Below are positions 14,459 to 23,219 of a stretch of 64,000 nucleotides of DNA, piece after piece. The translations under genes and the position numbers were made by a program. Position 1 is the stretch's first letter. Each line of letters starts with the position of its first letter. The stretch covers positions 20,951-84,950 of the forward strand of contig NZ_JAWUEL010000008.1 of NCBI RefSeq assembly GCF_034119425.1. The letters are read 5' to 3'. The notes beneath the pieces are model-generated. The model did not search any database. It was not told the origin of the DNA and was given only the letters and a program-made list of their open reading frames with translations. The stretch is from Actinotignum schaalii_C (lineage in GTDB: Bacteria > Actinomycetota > Actinomycetes > Actinomycetales > Actinomycetaceae).

Positions 14459-17074
14459 ATGACCGCAATCACTGATACCTCCAGTATTCCAGCTCTACGT
14501 TCCCACGTACCCGGCGCCGGGCAGCGCCAACCCGTGTCCACGTATCGACTGCAACTCGGTCCCCATTTCACCTTCGCGGATGCCACCGCCCTGCTCCCCT
14601 ACCTCGTGCAGCTCGGGATTACCGATGTGTACTGCTCCCCCATCCTCCAGGCAGCCCCGGGATCCACGCACGGCTATGACGTAGTTGATCACACCCGGAT
14701 TTCCGAGCCGATGGGTGGGCGGGACGGTTTTGAGGCTTTTGCGAATGCGGCGCACGCTGCTGGCCTCGGCATCATCGTTGATGTGGTTCCCAACCATATG
14801 GCGATGCCCACCCCGCTCTACCTCAATCGAGCCATGTGGTCCCTGCTGCGCGACGGGCCCGAGTCGCCCTACGCTTCCTGGTTCGATATTGACGTGGAGT
14901 CCAGCGACGATGGGATCCTCATCCCGGTGCTGGGCGAACGCGTGGGTACGGCGCTGGCCCGGGAGGCAATTGCGCTCGATCACGTCGTCGTACCAGGTTA
15001 TGAGGACGACGGCGAAGTTCCGGTACTGCGCTACTATGACCACATTTTCCCGGTCCGGAAAGGCACCGAATTTCTACCGCTGGCAGAACTGCTGCTACGC
15101 CAGCACTATCGGCTCGCCTATTGGCGAGTAGCTGAAGAAGAACTTAATTACCGACGATTTTTTGATGTGGATACCCTCGCGGGGATTCGGGTAGAGGATC
15201 CCGAGGTATTTCACGCCTCCCACGCGCTGCTGCTGGAGCTCTTCCACGCCGGTTTTATTGATGCATTCCGTATCGATCATCCCGATGGGCTCGCCGATCC
15301 GCGCCAGTATATGGAGCGCCTGTACGAGGCAACCGGCGGGGCGTGGATCGTAGCGGAGAAAATCCTAGAAGGTAATGAGAAACTCCCCTCGGATTGGAAA
15401 TGCGCGGGGTGCACCGGGTACGAAACATCCTGGCGCATTGGAGCACTGCTAACAGACCCGGAGGGAGTGCGCTCCCTCACCGCGAATTTCGTGCATCTTT
15501 CCCATACCACCGAGCCGTATCCGGTTCTGGAGCGCGAGGCGAAACATCAGATTATGCATTCTTCTCTCCAGGCGGAAGTAGAACGGATGGCGCGACTCAT
15601 GGCGGAAGTATGCCACGACGACCTGCGCCTGCGCGATCATTCCCAACGCTCCTTGCACGATGCTGTTTCCGCGCTCGTCATCTGCATGGACCGCTACCGA
15701 GCGTATGTGGTTCCCGGCGAAAAACCGCATGCCAGTGCCGAAGCTGCACTCCTCGAAGCCGCGGAACGCGCCCGGGGACTACTTTCCGAGGATCGCTGCG
15801 AAACCCTGGATGTTGTGGTGGATATTTTGCTCGGGCGAGAAATTGGCTCGGCCGCAAAACGCCACGACGCCTCCCGGAATGAGGCAATTATCCGTTTCCA
15901 GCAGGTATGCGGAGCGGTCATGGCCAAAGGTGTGGAGGACACCGCTTTTTATCGCTATACCGCGCTCACCTCGGCAACGGAGGTGGGATCCGATCCGCGG
16001 CGTGCATCGATCACCCCTGATGAACTGCATACCTGGACCCGGCAGATGATGGCCGATTGGCCTGCGATGATGACCACGCTCACCACCCATGACACCAAAC
16101 GGGGAGAAGATACTCGCGCCGCTATTGCCACCCTGGCGGACTACCCCACCGAATGGATTGAGCTTCTCAAAGGGCTACGTGAACGGCACGCCACCTCCCG
16201 CCCGGCTGAGCTCGATGGCCAGATCGAAAATCTCATGTGGCAAACAATTATCGGAACGTGGACGGATAACGGACCGATCGAAGCTGATCGCCTCATTGAT
16301 TACCTGCGCAAGGCCGCCCGGGAACAAAAAACTTGGACCACCTGGACGGAGCCGAATGAAGCATTGGAAACCGGACTTTTTACCTATGCTCGTTCGGTGA
16401 TTTCCACCCCGGAATCGGTGGCTGAGCTCACGGCCTGGTGGGAGCATACCCGGCCGGCGCGCCGCGCACGTATCCTCGCCGCGAAGGTGCTGGCTCTCAC
16501 CCTTATCGGGGTGCCCGATACCTATCAGGGAGAGGAAATTACCCGGAATTTGCTAGTCGATCCTGATAACCGCCGCCCGGTCAATTACCAGCGCCTTGTC
16601 GATATTCTCGACCACCTAGATGCCGCGGAGGCGCTACCCGCGCAAGCGAGCGTCGATGAAGAGAAAATGTGGGTGACCTCGCGCCTCTTACGCCTGCGTC
16701 GCGACCGCCCTGATACTTTCGTTTCACTGCGTTCAGGTTACGAGCCGCTAGCTGCTACCACCGGGAATATTTTTGCATTTACCCGCACTCTGGACGGAGA
16801 GCCGGATGTTATTGTGCTGGTCTCGCGTCTCGCGCACCGCCAGGAACTGGCCGGCGGCTGGGGCGATGCGCATATCGTCCTCCCGCCCGGCCGTTGGCGC
16901 AATGTTCTGGCGGACGGCGAGCTCGAGGGGCCTCAGCTCTTCGTCCGGGATGCCTGCGCAAGCCTGCCGGTGGCGGTCTATGCCCGCTGCGAAGCCGAAA
17001 TTCCGCGCGAAACTGGATCCGGACACCGCACCGAAGCGCATCCCGAAGCCGGCACCGAAAGGAGCGGCGATTAA
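14459..17074 (+). CDS. treY: Malto-oligosyltrehalose synthase TreY
   Basis: Converts the reducing-end alpha-1,4 bond of maltodextrin into an alpha,alpha-1,1 bond, making maltooligosyl trehalose. The 871-aa protein has the TreY opening 'STYRLQL...FTFADA', the GH13 regions 'DVVPNHMAM', 'AFRIDHPDGLADP' and 'WIVAEKILEG', and the late 'GVPDTYQGEE' block. Length is in the normal 750-900 range. The ATG at 14459 is 10 nt after glgX and is chosen because the longer ORF (14378) overlaps glgX and lacks family resemblance. The stop overlaps the treZ start (TAATG). Confidence 0.95.
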   Translation: MTAITDTSSIPALRSHVPGAGQRQPVSTYRLQLGPHFTFADATALLPYLVQLGITDVYCSPILQAAPGSTHGYDVVDHTRISEPMGGRDGFEAFANAAHAAGLGIIVDVVPNHMAMPTPLYLNRAMWSLLRDGPESPYASWFDIDVESSDDGILIPVLGERVGTALAREAIALDHVVVPGYEDDGEVPVLRYYDHIFPVRKGTEFLPLAELLLRQHYRLAYWRVAEEELNYRRFFDVDTLAGIRVEDPEVFHASHALLLELFHAGFIDAFRIDHPDGLADPRQYMERLYEATGGAWIVAEKILEGNEKLPSDWKCAGCTGYETSWRIGALLTDPEGVRSLTANFVHLSHTTEPYPVLEREAKHQIMHSSLQAEVERMARLMAEVCHDDLRLRDHSQRSLHDAVSALVICMDRYRAYVVPGEKPHASAEAALLEAAERARGLLSEDRCETLDVVVDILLGREIGSAAKRHDASRNEAIIRFQQVCGAVMAKGVEDTAFYRYTALTSATEVGSDPRRASITPDELHTWTRQMMADWPAMMTTLTTHDTKRGEDTRAAIATLADYPTEWIELLKGLRERHATSRPAELDGQIENLMWQTIIGTWTDNGPIEADRLIDYLRKAAREQKTWTTWTEPNEALETGLFTYARSVISTPESVAELTAWWEHTRPARRARILAAKVLALTLIGVPDTYQGEEITRNLLVDPDNRRPVNYQRLVDILDHLDAAEALPAQASVDEEKMWVTSRLLRLRRDRPDTFVSLRSGYEPLAATTGNIFAFTRTLDGEPDVIVLVSRLAHRQELAGGWGDAHIVLPPGRWRNVLADGELEGPQLFVRDACASLPVAVYARCEAEIPRETGSGHRTEAHPEAGTERSGD

Positions 17075-18921
17075 TGGAACCGCTGAGCGTGTGGGCACCG
17101 GGACGCGCGAGCGTTGATGCCCTCGTGGACGGGGAACGCCTCCCCTTCCGACCGGTCACAGCCTCAGATATGACGGCAGCTCGCTCTGGGCGCGACGGCG
17201 CTGCTCTAGCTAGCGGACCGGGATGGTGGATTCTCGATACCGCCCTCCCCGCCGGCACCCGCTACCGCATCAGTCTGGATGGCGGAACGGGGCTGCCTGA
17301 TCCGCGTACCCGGCGCCAACCCGAAGGAGTCATGGGTCCCTCCGAAACTGTTGATCTCGACGCTTTCGAATTTTCGCCCTTCCCCGGGATTGATCCGCTC
17401 GGCAAAGTGTTTTACGAACTGCATATCGGCACCTTCACCCCGGAAGGGACTTTTGAGGCAGCGGCGCGAAAATTCGGGTACCTGCGCGACCTCGGGGTGG
17501 ATATCGTCGAGGTCATGCCGATTTGCCCGGTGCCCGGCACCCGCAATTGGGGCTATGACGGCGTGGATATCTATGCGGTCACCGAAAATTACGGCGGCCC
17601 GGCGGGTTTCGCACGTTTCGTAGAGACCGCGCACCGCGCCGGACTGGCGGTGTGCCTGGATGTGGTCTACAACCATTTCGGACCGGACGGGAATTTCCTG
17701 GCGGAGTTCGGCCCCTACACCACGGATCGCTATTCTTCCGTGTGGGGCCCGGGCGTGAACGTGGACGGCCCGGATTCCGGCCCGGTGCGGCGTTATTTTA
17801 TCGACAATATGCTCCAGTGGGCCCGTGACTACCACGTGGATATTTTTAGGCTTGACGCCGTCCACGCGATCCGGGACCGTTCCGATCACCACATCCTCGC
17901 AGAATTATCCGACGCCGCCGCGGCTTTCGCCGCGGAGAGTGGGCGGCATATCGCGCTCGTGGCAGAATCGGACCTCAATGATGTGAGGATGCTGCGCCCC
18001 ACCCGTGAGGGTGGCTACGGTATGGATATGCAATGGGCTGATGATATCCACCATGCCCTACATACCTATGCAACCGGGGAAAATTTCGCCTATTACGGGG
18101 ATTTTGCGTTACCCGGAGCCCTGGAGAAGGCCATGCGCCGCGTCTTCGTGCACGACGGTAATTTCTCTACGTTCCGGAATCAGAATTGGGGTTCTCCGGT
18201 GCCCGATGCGCTTGATTCGCGCCGTTTCCTTGTCTATACCGAAAATCACGACCAGGTGGGTAACCGCGCACTGGGAGACCGCCGCTCCCATACCCTGAGC
18301 GCCGAACGCGCCCTCGTCGCCGACGCGCTCATGCTGCTCTCCCCCTTTACGCCCCTCCTCTTTATGGGCCAGGAGTGGAGTACTTCCACACCTTTCCAAT
18401 TCTTCACCGATCACACTCCGGAGCTGGGAGAACGTGTGGACGCGGGGCGGATTGCGGAATTTCGCGACTGGGATTGGGGTGAACACGCCGGTAAAATTCC
18501 CCCGCCCCAGGCGCTTTCCACTTTCACCCAATCGCACCTGAACTGGGCAGAATTAGAAGAACCTTCCCATGCTCGTTATCTCGAAGTGACCCGGGAGCTA
18601 GTGCGGCTGCGGCGTGAGCACCCAGATTTTGCTTCCCCGCAGCGAGAAGATTCAGAGATTGTACGCTTGGGCACTGCGGGTTATTACCGGCGCGGAGCGA
18701 GCTTCGTGGTTTTCCATGTAGGGGCAGCGACCTCCCCGCTCCCCGGCGAAACACCGGCCCGCACGCCGGCCACGGAAACCGCGCTTCCTACCCGGGTGCA
18801 GCTACCACCCGAGGCAGGGCAGCTGCATACGCTCCTCATCTGGGGCAGCGTTACCGTGGCCGAATCCTACGTTGATTTTTCCGGTCCTGGCTTCGCGGTT
18901 CTCAGCCCCCACAATACCTAG
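17074..18921 (+). CDS. treZ: Malto-oligosyltrehalose trehalohydrolase TreZ
   Basis: Releases trehalose from the product of TreY. The 615-aa GH13 protein begins with a short beta domain ('LSVWAPGRASVDALVDG'), then has 'HIGTFTPEGTFEAAA', 'DVVYNHFGPDGN', 'FRLDAVHAI' (nucleophile D), 'LVAESDLND' (acid E) and 'TENHDQVGNRA'. The ATG shares one base with the treY stop and GGAG lies 10 nt upstream, so the start is clear. The C-terminus carries a Pro/Thr-rich insert around 'ETPARTPATET' before the last beta domain. No treS or otsA/B was seen in the window. Confidence 0.95.
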   Translation: MEPLSVWAPGRASVDALVDGERLPFRPVTASDMTAARSGRDGAALASGPGWWILDTALPAGTRYRISLDGGTGLPDPRTRRQPEGVMGPSETVDLDAFEFSPFPGIDPLGKVFYELHIGTFTPEGTFEAAARKFGYLRDLGVDIVEVMPICPVPGTRNWGYDGVDIYAVTENYGGPAGFARFVETAHRAGLAVCLDVVYNHFGPDGNFLAEFGPYTTDRYSSVWGPGVNVDGPDSGPVRRYFIDNMLQWARDYHVDIFRLDAVHAIRDRSDHHILAELSDAAAAFAAESGRHIALVAESDLNDVRMLRPTREGGYGMDMQWADDIHHALHTYATGENFAYYGDFALPGALEKAMRRVFVHDGNFSTFRNQNWGSPVPDALDSRRFLVYTENHDQVGNRALGDRRSHTLSAERALVADALMLLSPFTPLLFMGQEWSTSTPFQFFTDHTPELGERVDAGRIAEFRDWDWGEHAGKIPPPQALSTFTQSHLNWAELEEPSHARYLEVTRELVRLRREHPDFASPQREDSEIVRLGTAGYYRRGASFVVFHVGAATSPLPGETPARTPATETALPTRVQLPPEAGQLHTLLIWGSVTVAESYVDFSGPGFAVLSPHNT

Positions 18922-18955
18922 GCCCGAGACGCGACTCGCGCTGAGGAAGCTTTGC

Positions 18956-19999
18956 CTACCTGCTGCGCCCCAGACGTTCGCGCGCGGCACGCACCGTGCG
19001 CGCGACGGCGCGCTTCGCGTGCAGGGCGAACTTGAGCGCCCGGTAGTAGCGCGGACGCAGCGGAACATCCCAGGCCCCGGCCACCTCGGTGAAATCCGGG
19101 GCAAATTTTTGTTTGTATCCGGTCACGCCTTCCAGTTGCGGGGCGCGCTCCGAATGTACTCCCATAAGATCATAAGATTTCCGCCCGGTTTCGCGCAGCC
19201 ACGTCATCGTATGCATATCCATGAACATAGAAGCGTGGCGCTGGCGTGCCTCCGCATTGGTCGCCCCGTAATAGGCCTCCCCGAGATCATCGGTGGCGAG
19301 CACAATCTGCCAAGCTAGTGCCCGCCCCTCCGCGCGCGCCACGAATAACCGGGCGTTATCCGGGCCCAGAGATTCCAGCATCGTCACGTACTGGCTCATC
19401 GGTGCCGCCCCGAAATCATCACGGGTAGCAGTTTCGGTGAGGATGGCGTACAGCTCCGGGAATACTTCCCGGGCCCGCTCCGTTTCGTCACAAAATTCCA
19501 GGCCTTCCGCCTCGGCTTTACGTGCCTGACGGCGTCCCGACTTGGAGAAACTCGCCCGGATCTCCGCATCCGGGCGTGCGACGTCGACCACCACGGTGCG
19601 ATCATAGGTAACCGTCTGCAGTAATTCGTGCAGATCCGGAGCCCGGTGCCAGGCGTGAATCCTCATAAAAGCGAGACCGCGGTCCGCGCGCCGCACCAGC
19701 TGCGCCAGCGCGGTCCGAAACTCCAGTTCTTCGCCGGCCGTGGGCCGTTCCCCCAACCACACCGGGCCTTTTTTCGCCCACAGGTAAGTAAAACCGCGCC
19801 CTTCCATCCGGGTGAGAGAAATAAGGGCACGCGGCTGGCCGGCGCTATCACGCCACAGGAAACGCCCGAAAGGTGCGTGACCGGGAAGTGCATCCTCATA
19901 GCGATCCCAGGCGGGTAGCTGCTCAAGGGGCAATCCGTGGCCCGCGGCCAGGTCCAGGTAGGTGGTGTCATCGATCCGCGACAGCGAGAGTGTAGACAT
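18956..19999 (-). CDS. FemABX-type peptidyltransferase (lipid II interpeptide bridge family)
   Basis: A 347-aa protein of the Fem/MurM fold (two GNAT-like domains). Such enzymes add amino acids from aminoacyl-tRNA to the peptidoglycan stem peptide. Family-like features are 'RTVVVDVARPDAEIRASFSKSGRRQARKAE' (cited for position, about 134-163), the 'AEGRALAWQIVLATDDLGEAYYGATNAEARQ' region and the final 'VTGYKQKFAPDFTEVAGAWDVPLRP' (near residues 293-317), typical of FemX-like proteins. The C-terminus is basic. It is convergent with treZ and divergent from DUF3000. Substrate amino acid unknown. Confidence 0.87.
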   Translation of the reverse strand: MSTLSLSRIDDTTYLDLAAGHGLPLEQLPAWDRYEDALPGHAPFGRFLWRDSAGQPRALISLTRMEGRGFTYLWAKKGPVWLGERPTAGEELEFRTALAQLVRRADRGLAFMRIHAWHRAPDLHELLQTVTYDRTVVVDVARPDAEIRASFSKSGRRQARKAEAEGLEFCDETERAREVFPELYAILTETATRDDFGAAPMSQYVTMLESLGPDNARLFVARAEGRALAWQIVLATDDLGEAYYGATNAEARQRHASMFMDMHTMTWLRETGRKSYDLMGVHSERAPQLEGVTGYKQKFAPDFTEVAGAWDVPLRPRYYRALKFALHAKRAVARTVRAARERLGRSR

Positions 20000-20065
20000 G
20001 CCGCCATCCTACCCGCGCGGCGCGCCTGGCTAAAACCCATGCACCGGCGCATTACGGTAACTAAC

Positions 20066-20632
20066 GTGTCTCAGATTCATGCACCCGAGGACTTCCTCAC
20101 CGCGCTCGATAGCCTGCGCGGGCACGAGTTTCGTCCCGAGCTGCACATCGTGCAGATACCGCCGCCCAAGCGTATAGCCCCGTGGGCCGTTGCGCTTCAA
20201 GCTGAGATTAACGATTCGACAGCGATGGAACCGGATAACTACCGCGGAGGAGCCCGCTTCGTGGTGCTTCATGACCCGGCCGGCCAGGAGGCCTGGCACG
20301 GAACTTTCCGGATCGTATGCCATATGGGGGCGCCGATGGATGCGGCCATGGCCGGCGATCCGCTGCTCGGCGAAGTAGCCTGGGCGTGGTTGGCCGATAC
20401 TTTGGATGCGCACGGAGCTGACTACCACCACCTGGTCGGCACCGTGACCCGCATGTACAACGAAACCTTCGGCGGGCTGGAACTCTCCTCCTCCCTGACC
20501 GAAGTGGAATTACGGGCCTCCTGGACGCCGAACAGCCCCGATCTTTATCACCACGTGCGCGCCTGGGCAGATTTTATTGCGCTGGCCTGCGGCCTAGCTC
20601 CGGAAGGAACGACGGCGCTGCCAGCTCGCTAG
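20066..20632 (+). CDS. DUF3000 protein
   Basis: Conserved actinobacterial protein of unknown function, about 188 aa. It has the family pattern 'FRPELHIVQIPPPKRIAPWAVALQAEI' and the C-terminal 'ELRASWTP....HVRAWADFIALACGLAPEG' (both cited for position). In mycobacteria the homologue (Rv2680) is next to an RNase D-like gene, as here. I start at GTG 20066, just before the conserved part; ATG 20039 is possible. No ribosome site precedes either, and TACGGT lies 7 nt before the GTG, so a leaderless transcript is plausible. No membrane segment. Confidence 0.85.
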   Translation: MSQIHAPEDFLTALDSLRGHEFRPELHIVQIPPPKRIAPWAVALQAEINDSTAMEPDNYRGGARFVVLHDPAGQEAWHGTFRIVCHMGAPMDAAMAGDPLLGEVAWAWLADTLDAHGADYHHLVGTVTRMYNETFGGLELSSSLTEVELRASWTPNSPDLYHHVRAWADFIALACGLAPEGTTALPAR

Positions 20633-20736
20633 GTGCGATCCCGCTAGGAGGTGGCACTCCTGCGCGTGGCAACCCCGCGCCTGCGCAGTCCCGCTAGTAT
20701 TAACCGCGATCCCTAGTCTGATGCAGTTGTGAGGTT

Positions 20737-21954
20737 ATGACGTCTTCTTCTATTCGCTGGAGCGAAGATCCCACCCGGGTCCATGTGGATACCCCGCGTG
20801 AAGGTATCCCCCCGCTCACCACCGGTTCCGCCTATCGCCCCGCACTTGCACGGTTGCGGCGCGGCAGCGGCCCCGTCGCGGTAGATGTGGAACGCGCCAT
20901 GGGAATCCGTTATTCTGCCCGGGCCTACCTGATTCAACTGCGCCGCGAGGGCTCGGGAACACTGCTATGCGATCCGGTAGGAAATGAGGAGTACTACCCG
21001 GAGCTGGCCGCGATTCTTGGCGATGCCGTGTGGATTTTGCACGCTGCCGATCAGGATTTGCCCTCCCTGGCAGACCTGGGTTTACGGCCGGGACCGGGCA
21101 AACTTTTTGATACCGAAGTAGCCGCGTTGCTCTTGGGTGATGAACGTATTTCCCTCCAGGCTCAGCTCGCGGAAAATCTAGGATTGCTCCTCGCCAAAGA
21201 ACATTCGCAAGCGGATTGGTCAGAGCGCCCGCTCGCCGATGAGCTGCGTTCTTATGCCGCGCTCGACGTGGAATTGCTCGCTCCCCTGCGCCACGTGCAA
21301 CTCGAGCGCCTGGAGCGGGCCGGGCGCCTGGAATGGGCGGCCCAAGAATTTGAAGAGATCCGCACCCGGCCTCCCAAAGCAGCTCCCGCAGAACCGTGGC
21401 GGCGCGCCACCCACCGCCAGGATTTTTCTTCCCGGCGCGATCTCGCCCTGGTGCGGGCCCTGTGGCAGGCCCGGGATCGCATCGCCCAGACCACAGATAC
21501 CGCCCCGGATCTGGTACTTTCCCGCGCCGATATCGCGGCCCTGGCACGGCGTCGCCCGCGCTCCCTGGCTGATGTGCGTACCTCCAGGCCGTTGCGTACC
21601 TGCGGGAAACAGTATTTGGCTCCGGCCTTGTGGCAGGCGGTGGCCCAGGCCTGGGCACTGCCGAGCGCTGAACTTCCCGAACTCGCCCCGGCCCGCCCCT
21701 CCCGACGCGCCGAACGCGGAATCCCGCACCTACTTGACCACGTGCGCAGCGCGGTTCAGGAACGCGCAGCGGAGCTGGGAATCCGCCACGATGTACTCCT
21801 CAAACCTGCCGTGCAGCGTGAGCTGGCGCGTCTGTTGCGCCGCCGGGTAGCGCATACCGCCCCCGCCATTGGTGATGCGCTGGCCGAGCTGGGGGCACGC
21901 CCCTGGCAGGTGGAGAATACCGCGGCCTGGATTGCCGCAGCGGTGCGCTCTTAG
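20737..21954 (+). CDS. rnd: Ribonuclease D-like exonuclease with HRDC domain
   Basis: 3'-5' exoribonuclease of the DEDD superfamily. The 405-aa protein has Exo I 'VAVDVERA' (D-x-E, where most RNase D proteins read DTE), Exo II 'HAADQDLPSL' and Exo III 'YAALDVELL' (DEDDy tyrosine present), then an HRDC domain around 'RALWQARDRIAQTTDTAPDLVLSRADIAALA' (cited for position). Start at ATG 20737 with GAGG just upstream. The stop overlaps the convergent methyltransferase stop by 3 nt. Together with DUF3000 and the TRAM methyltransferase this is a conserved actinobacterial RNA-metabolism neighbourhood. Confidence 0.92.
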   Translation: MTSSSIRWSEDPTRVHVDTPREGIPPLTTGSAYRPALARLRRGSGPVAVDVERAMGIRYSARAYLIQLRREGSGTLLCDPVGNEEYYPELAAILGDAVWILHAADQDLPSLADLGLRPGPGKLFDTEVAALLLGDERISLQAQLAENLGLLLAKEHSQADWSERPLADELRSYAALDVELLAPLRHVQLERLERAGRLEWAAQEFEEIRTRPPKAAPAEPWRRATHRQDFSSRRDLALVRALWQARDRIAQTTDTAPDLVLSRADIAALARRRPRSLADVRTSRPLRTCGKQYLAPALWQAVAQAWALPSAELPELAPARPSRRAERGIPHLLDHVRSAVQERAAELGIRHDVLLKPAVQRELARLLRRRVAHTAPAIGDALAELGARPWQVENTAAWIAAAVRS

Positions 21955-23219
21955 CACAGCGCTGTCACCACTTCAAAGTGGTGGGTATTGGGGAAGAGGT
22001 CGGCAGCACGCATGGACTCCACGCTTCGCCCGGACTCCACCATCGTGGCCACATCACGGGCCAACGCGGCCGGATCGCAGGAAACGAGAACTATCCGGCG
22101 GGCCCGGCTCGCTGCGGCGGCCCGGGCCGCCGCGATTCCCAAGCCGCTCCGGGGAGGATCGGCGAGGAGGATATCGGCGTCGTCGATATCACGCGCGGAA
22201 ATAGCAGCGGTACGGGCACGCGCCCACGGGTAGGGCCGCAGATTCGCCCGGGCGTCCTCCACCGCGGTACGCGCACCTTCCAGGCTTTCCACCCGGCCGG
22301 TTTCCCCGACCGCGCGAGCCAGCGGCACGGTAAGCAAACCGGCACCCGCGTAAAGTTCGAGAATATGGTCGCCGGGCTCCGCGCCGGTGGCGCGGGTCAC
22401 CAGATCGATAAGGGTGGCTGGCGCATCGCGGTGCACCTGCCAAAAACCGGAGGCTCGCACCCGGTAACAGTAGTTCTCCTCCCCCACGTGCACCTCTTCT
22501 CGCACAAAGGGGGAGCATTCCGCGCCGGTCGCATCGAAGGTGCGCCCGCCGACGCTCACCGCGAGCGGACTGGCCGAGGGCGCGAGGATACGCACCCGCT
22601 GGCCATCGCGCAGCGGGCCGAGGCTGCGGGCGAGCCGGGTGAGGTAACGTCCGTCCCACAGCCCCAGCTCCTCGATCTCCTGGACGGCGAGGGGCATAGA
22701 AGTGATGGGCAGAACCTCACGGCTGCCTTCGCGGAACATTCCGAAACGTCCCGAGGTCACAGTCACGTCAATGCGAGTGCGGCTCGCCCAACCGCCGCTA
22801 GCGCGGTCGGATTCCAGAGCCGTGACCGCAGGAACGATCCCCTGTGTTTCCAGATGATCACTGAGAGCTTGGCCACCAATCCTACGGAGAGTTGAGCTAA
22901 GGACCCGGGTTTTCCACTCGTGCTGGTAGTCAAACACAACGTGTCCCAGGTCTGCACCGCCCACTCCCCCGGGTCCGGCTTCCGGCCAGGGATGGGCCTG
23001 GCGGTACGGCGACGGATCGCCGAGGACCTCAATCACATCCCCGCGGGCGAAGCGGGCGCGTTCCTCGGTAAGGGCCACCCGCACGCGTTCCCCGGGCAGC
23101 CCGAAGCGAGCCAGAATCGCTTTGCCGTCGGCACGCCCGATGGCAATACCGCCGTGGCCGATATCTTCCAGGGTGATATCGACGGTCGAATAATGAGCTT
23201 GAGCAGCGGGTGTGGTCAC
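21951..23219 (-). CDS. TRAM-domain class I SAM-dependent RNA methyltransferase (TrmA/RlmCD family)
   Basis: Probable uracil-5 methyltransferase acting on tRNA or rRNA. The 422-aa protein has an N-terminal TRAM RNA-binding domain (about 10-65), then the Rossmann core with 'ILELYAGAGLLTVPLA' (SAM binding), 'LLADPPRSGL', the catalytic cysteine in 'LVSCDPAALARD', and 'FPNTHHFE'. The Fe-S cysteines of RlmD-type enzymes are not seen, which resembles TrmA/RlmC. It starts at GTG 23219, overlapping the permease stop (GTGA). In mycobacteria the homologue Rv2689c is likewise beside an APC permease and ceoBC. Confidence 0.92.
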   Translation of the reverse strand: MTTPAAQAHYSTVDITLEDIGHGGIAIGRADGKAILARFGLPGERVRVALTEERARFARGDVIEVLGDPSPYRQAHPWPEAGPGGVGGADLGHVVFDYQHEWKTRVLSSTLRRIGGQALSDHLETQGIVPAVTALESDRASGGWASRTRIDVTVTSGRFGMFREGSREVLPITSMPLAVQEIEELGLWDGRYLTRLARSLGPLRDGQRVRILAPSASPLAVSVGGRTFDATGAECSPFVREEVHVGEENYCYRVRASGFWQVHRDAPATLIDLVTRATGAEPGDHILELYAGAGLLTVPLARAVGETGRVESLEGARTAVEDARANLRPYPWARARTAAISARDIDDADILLADPPRSGLGIAAARAAAASRARRIVLVSCDPAALARDVATMVESGRSVESMRAADLFPNTHHFEVVTALC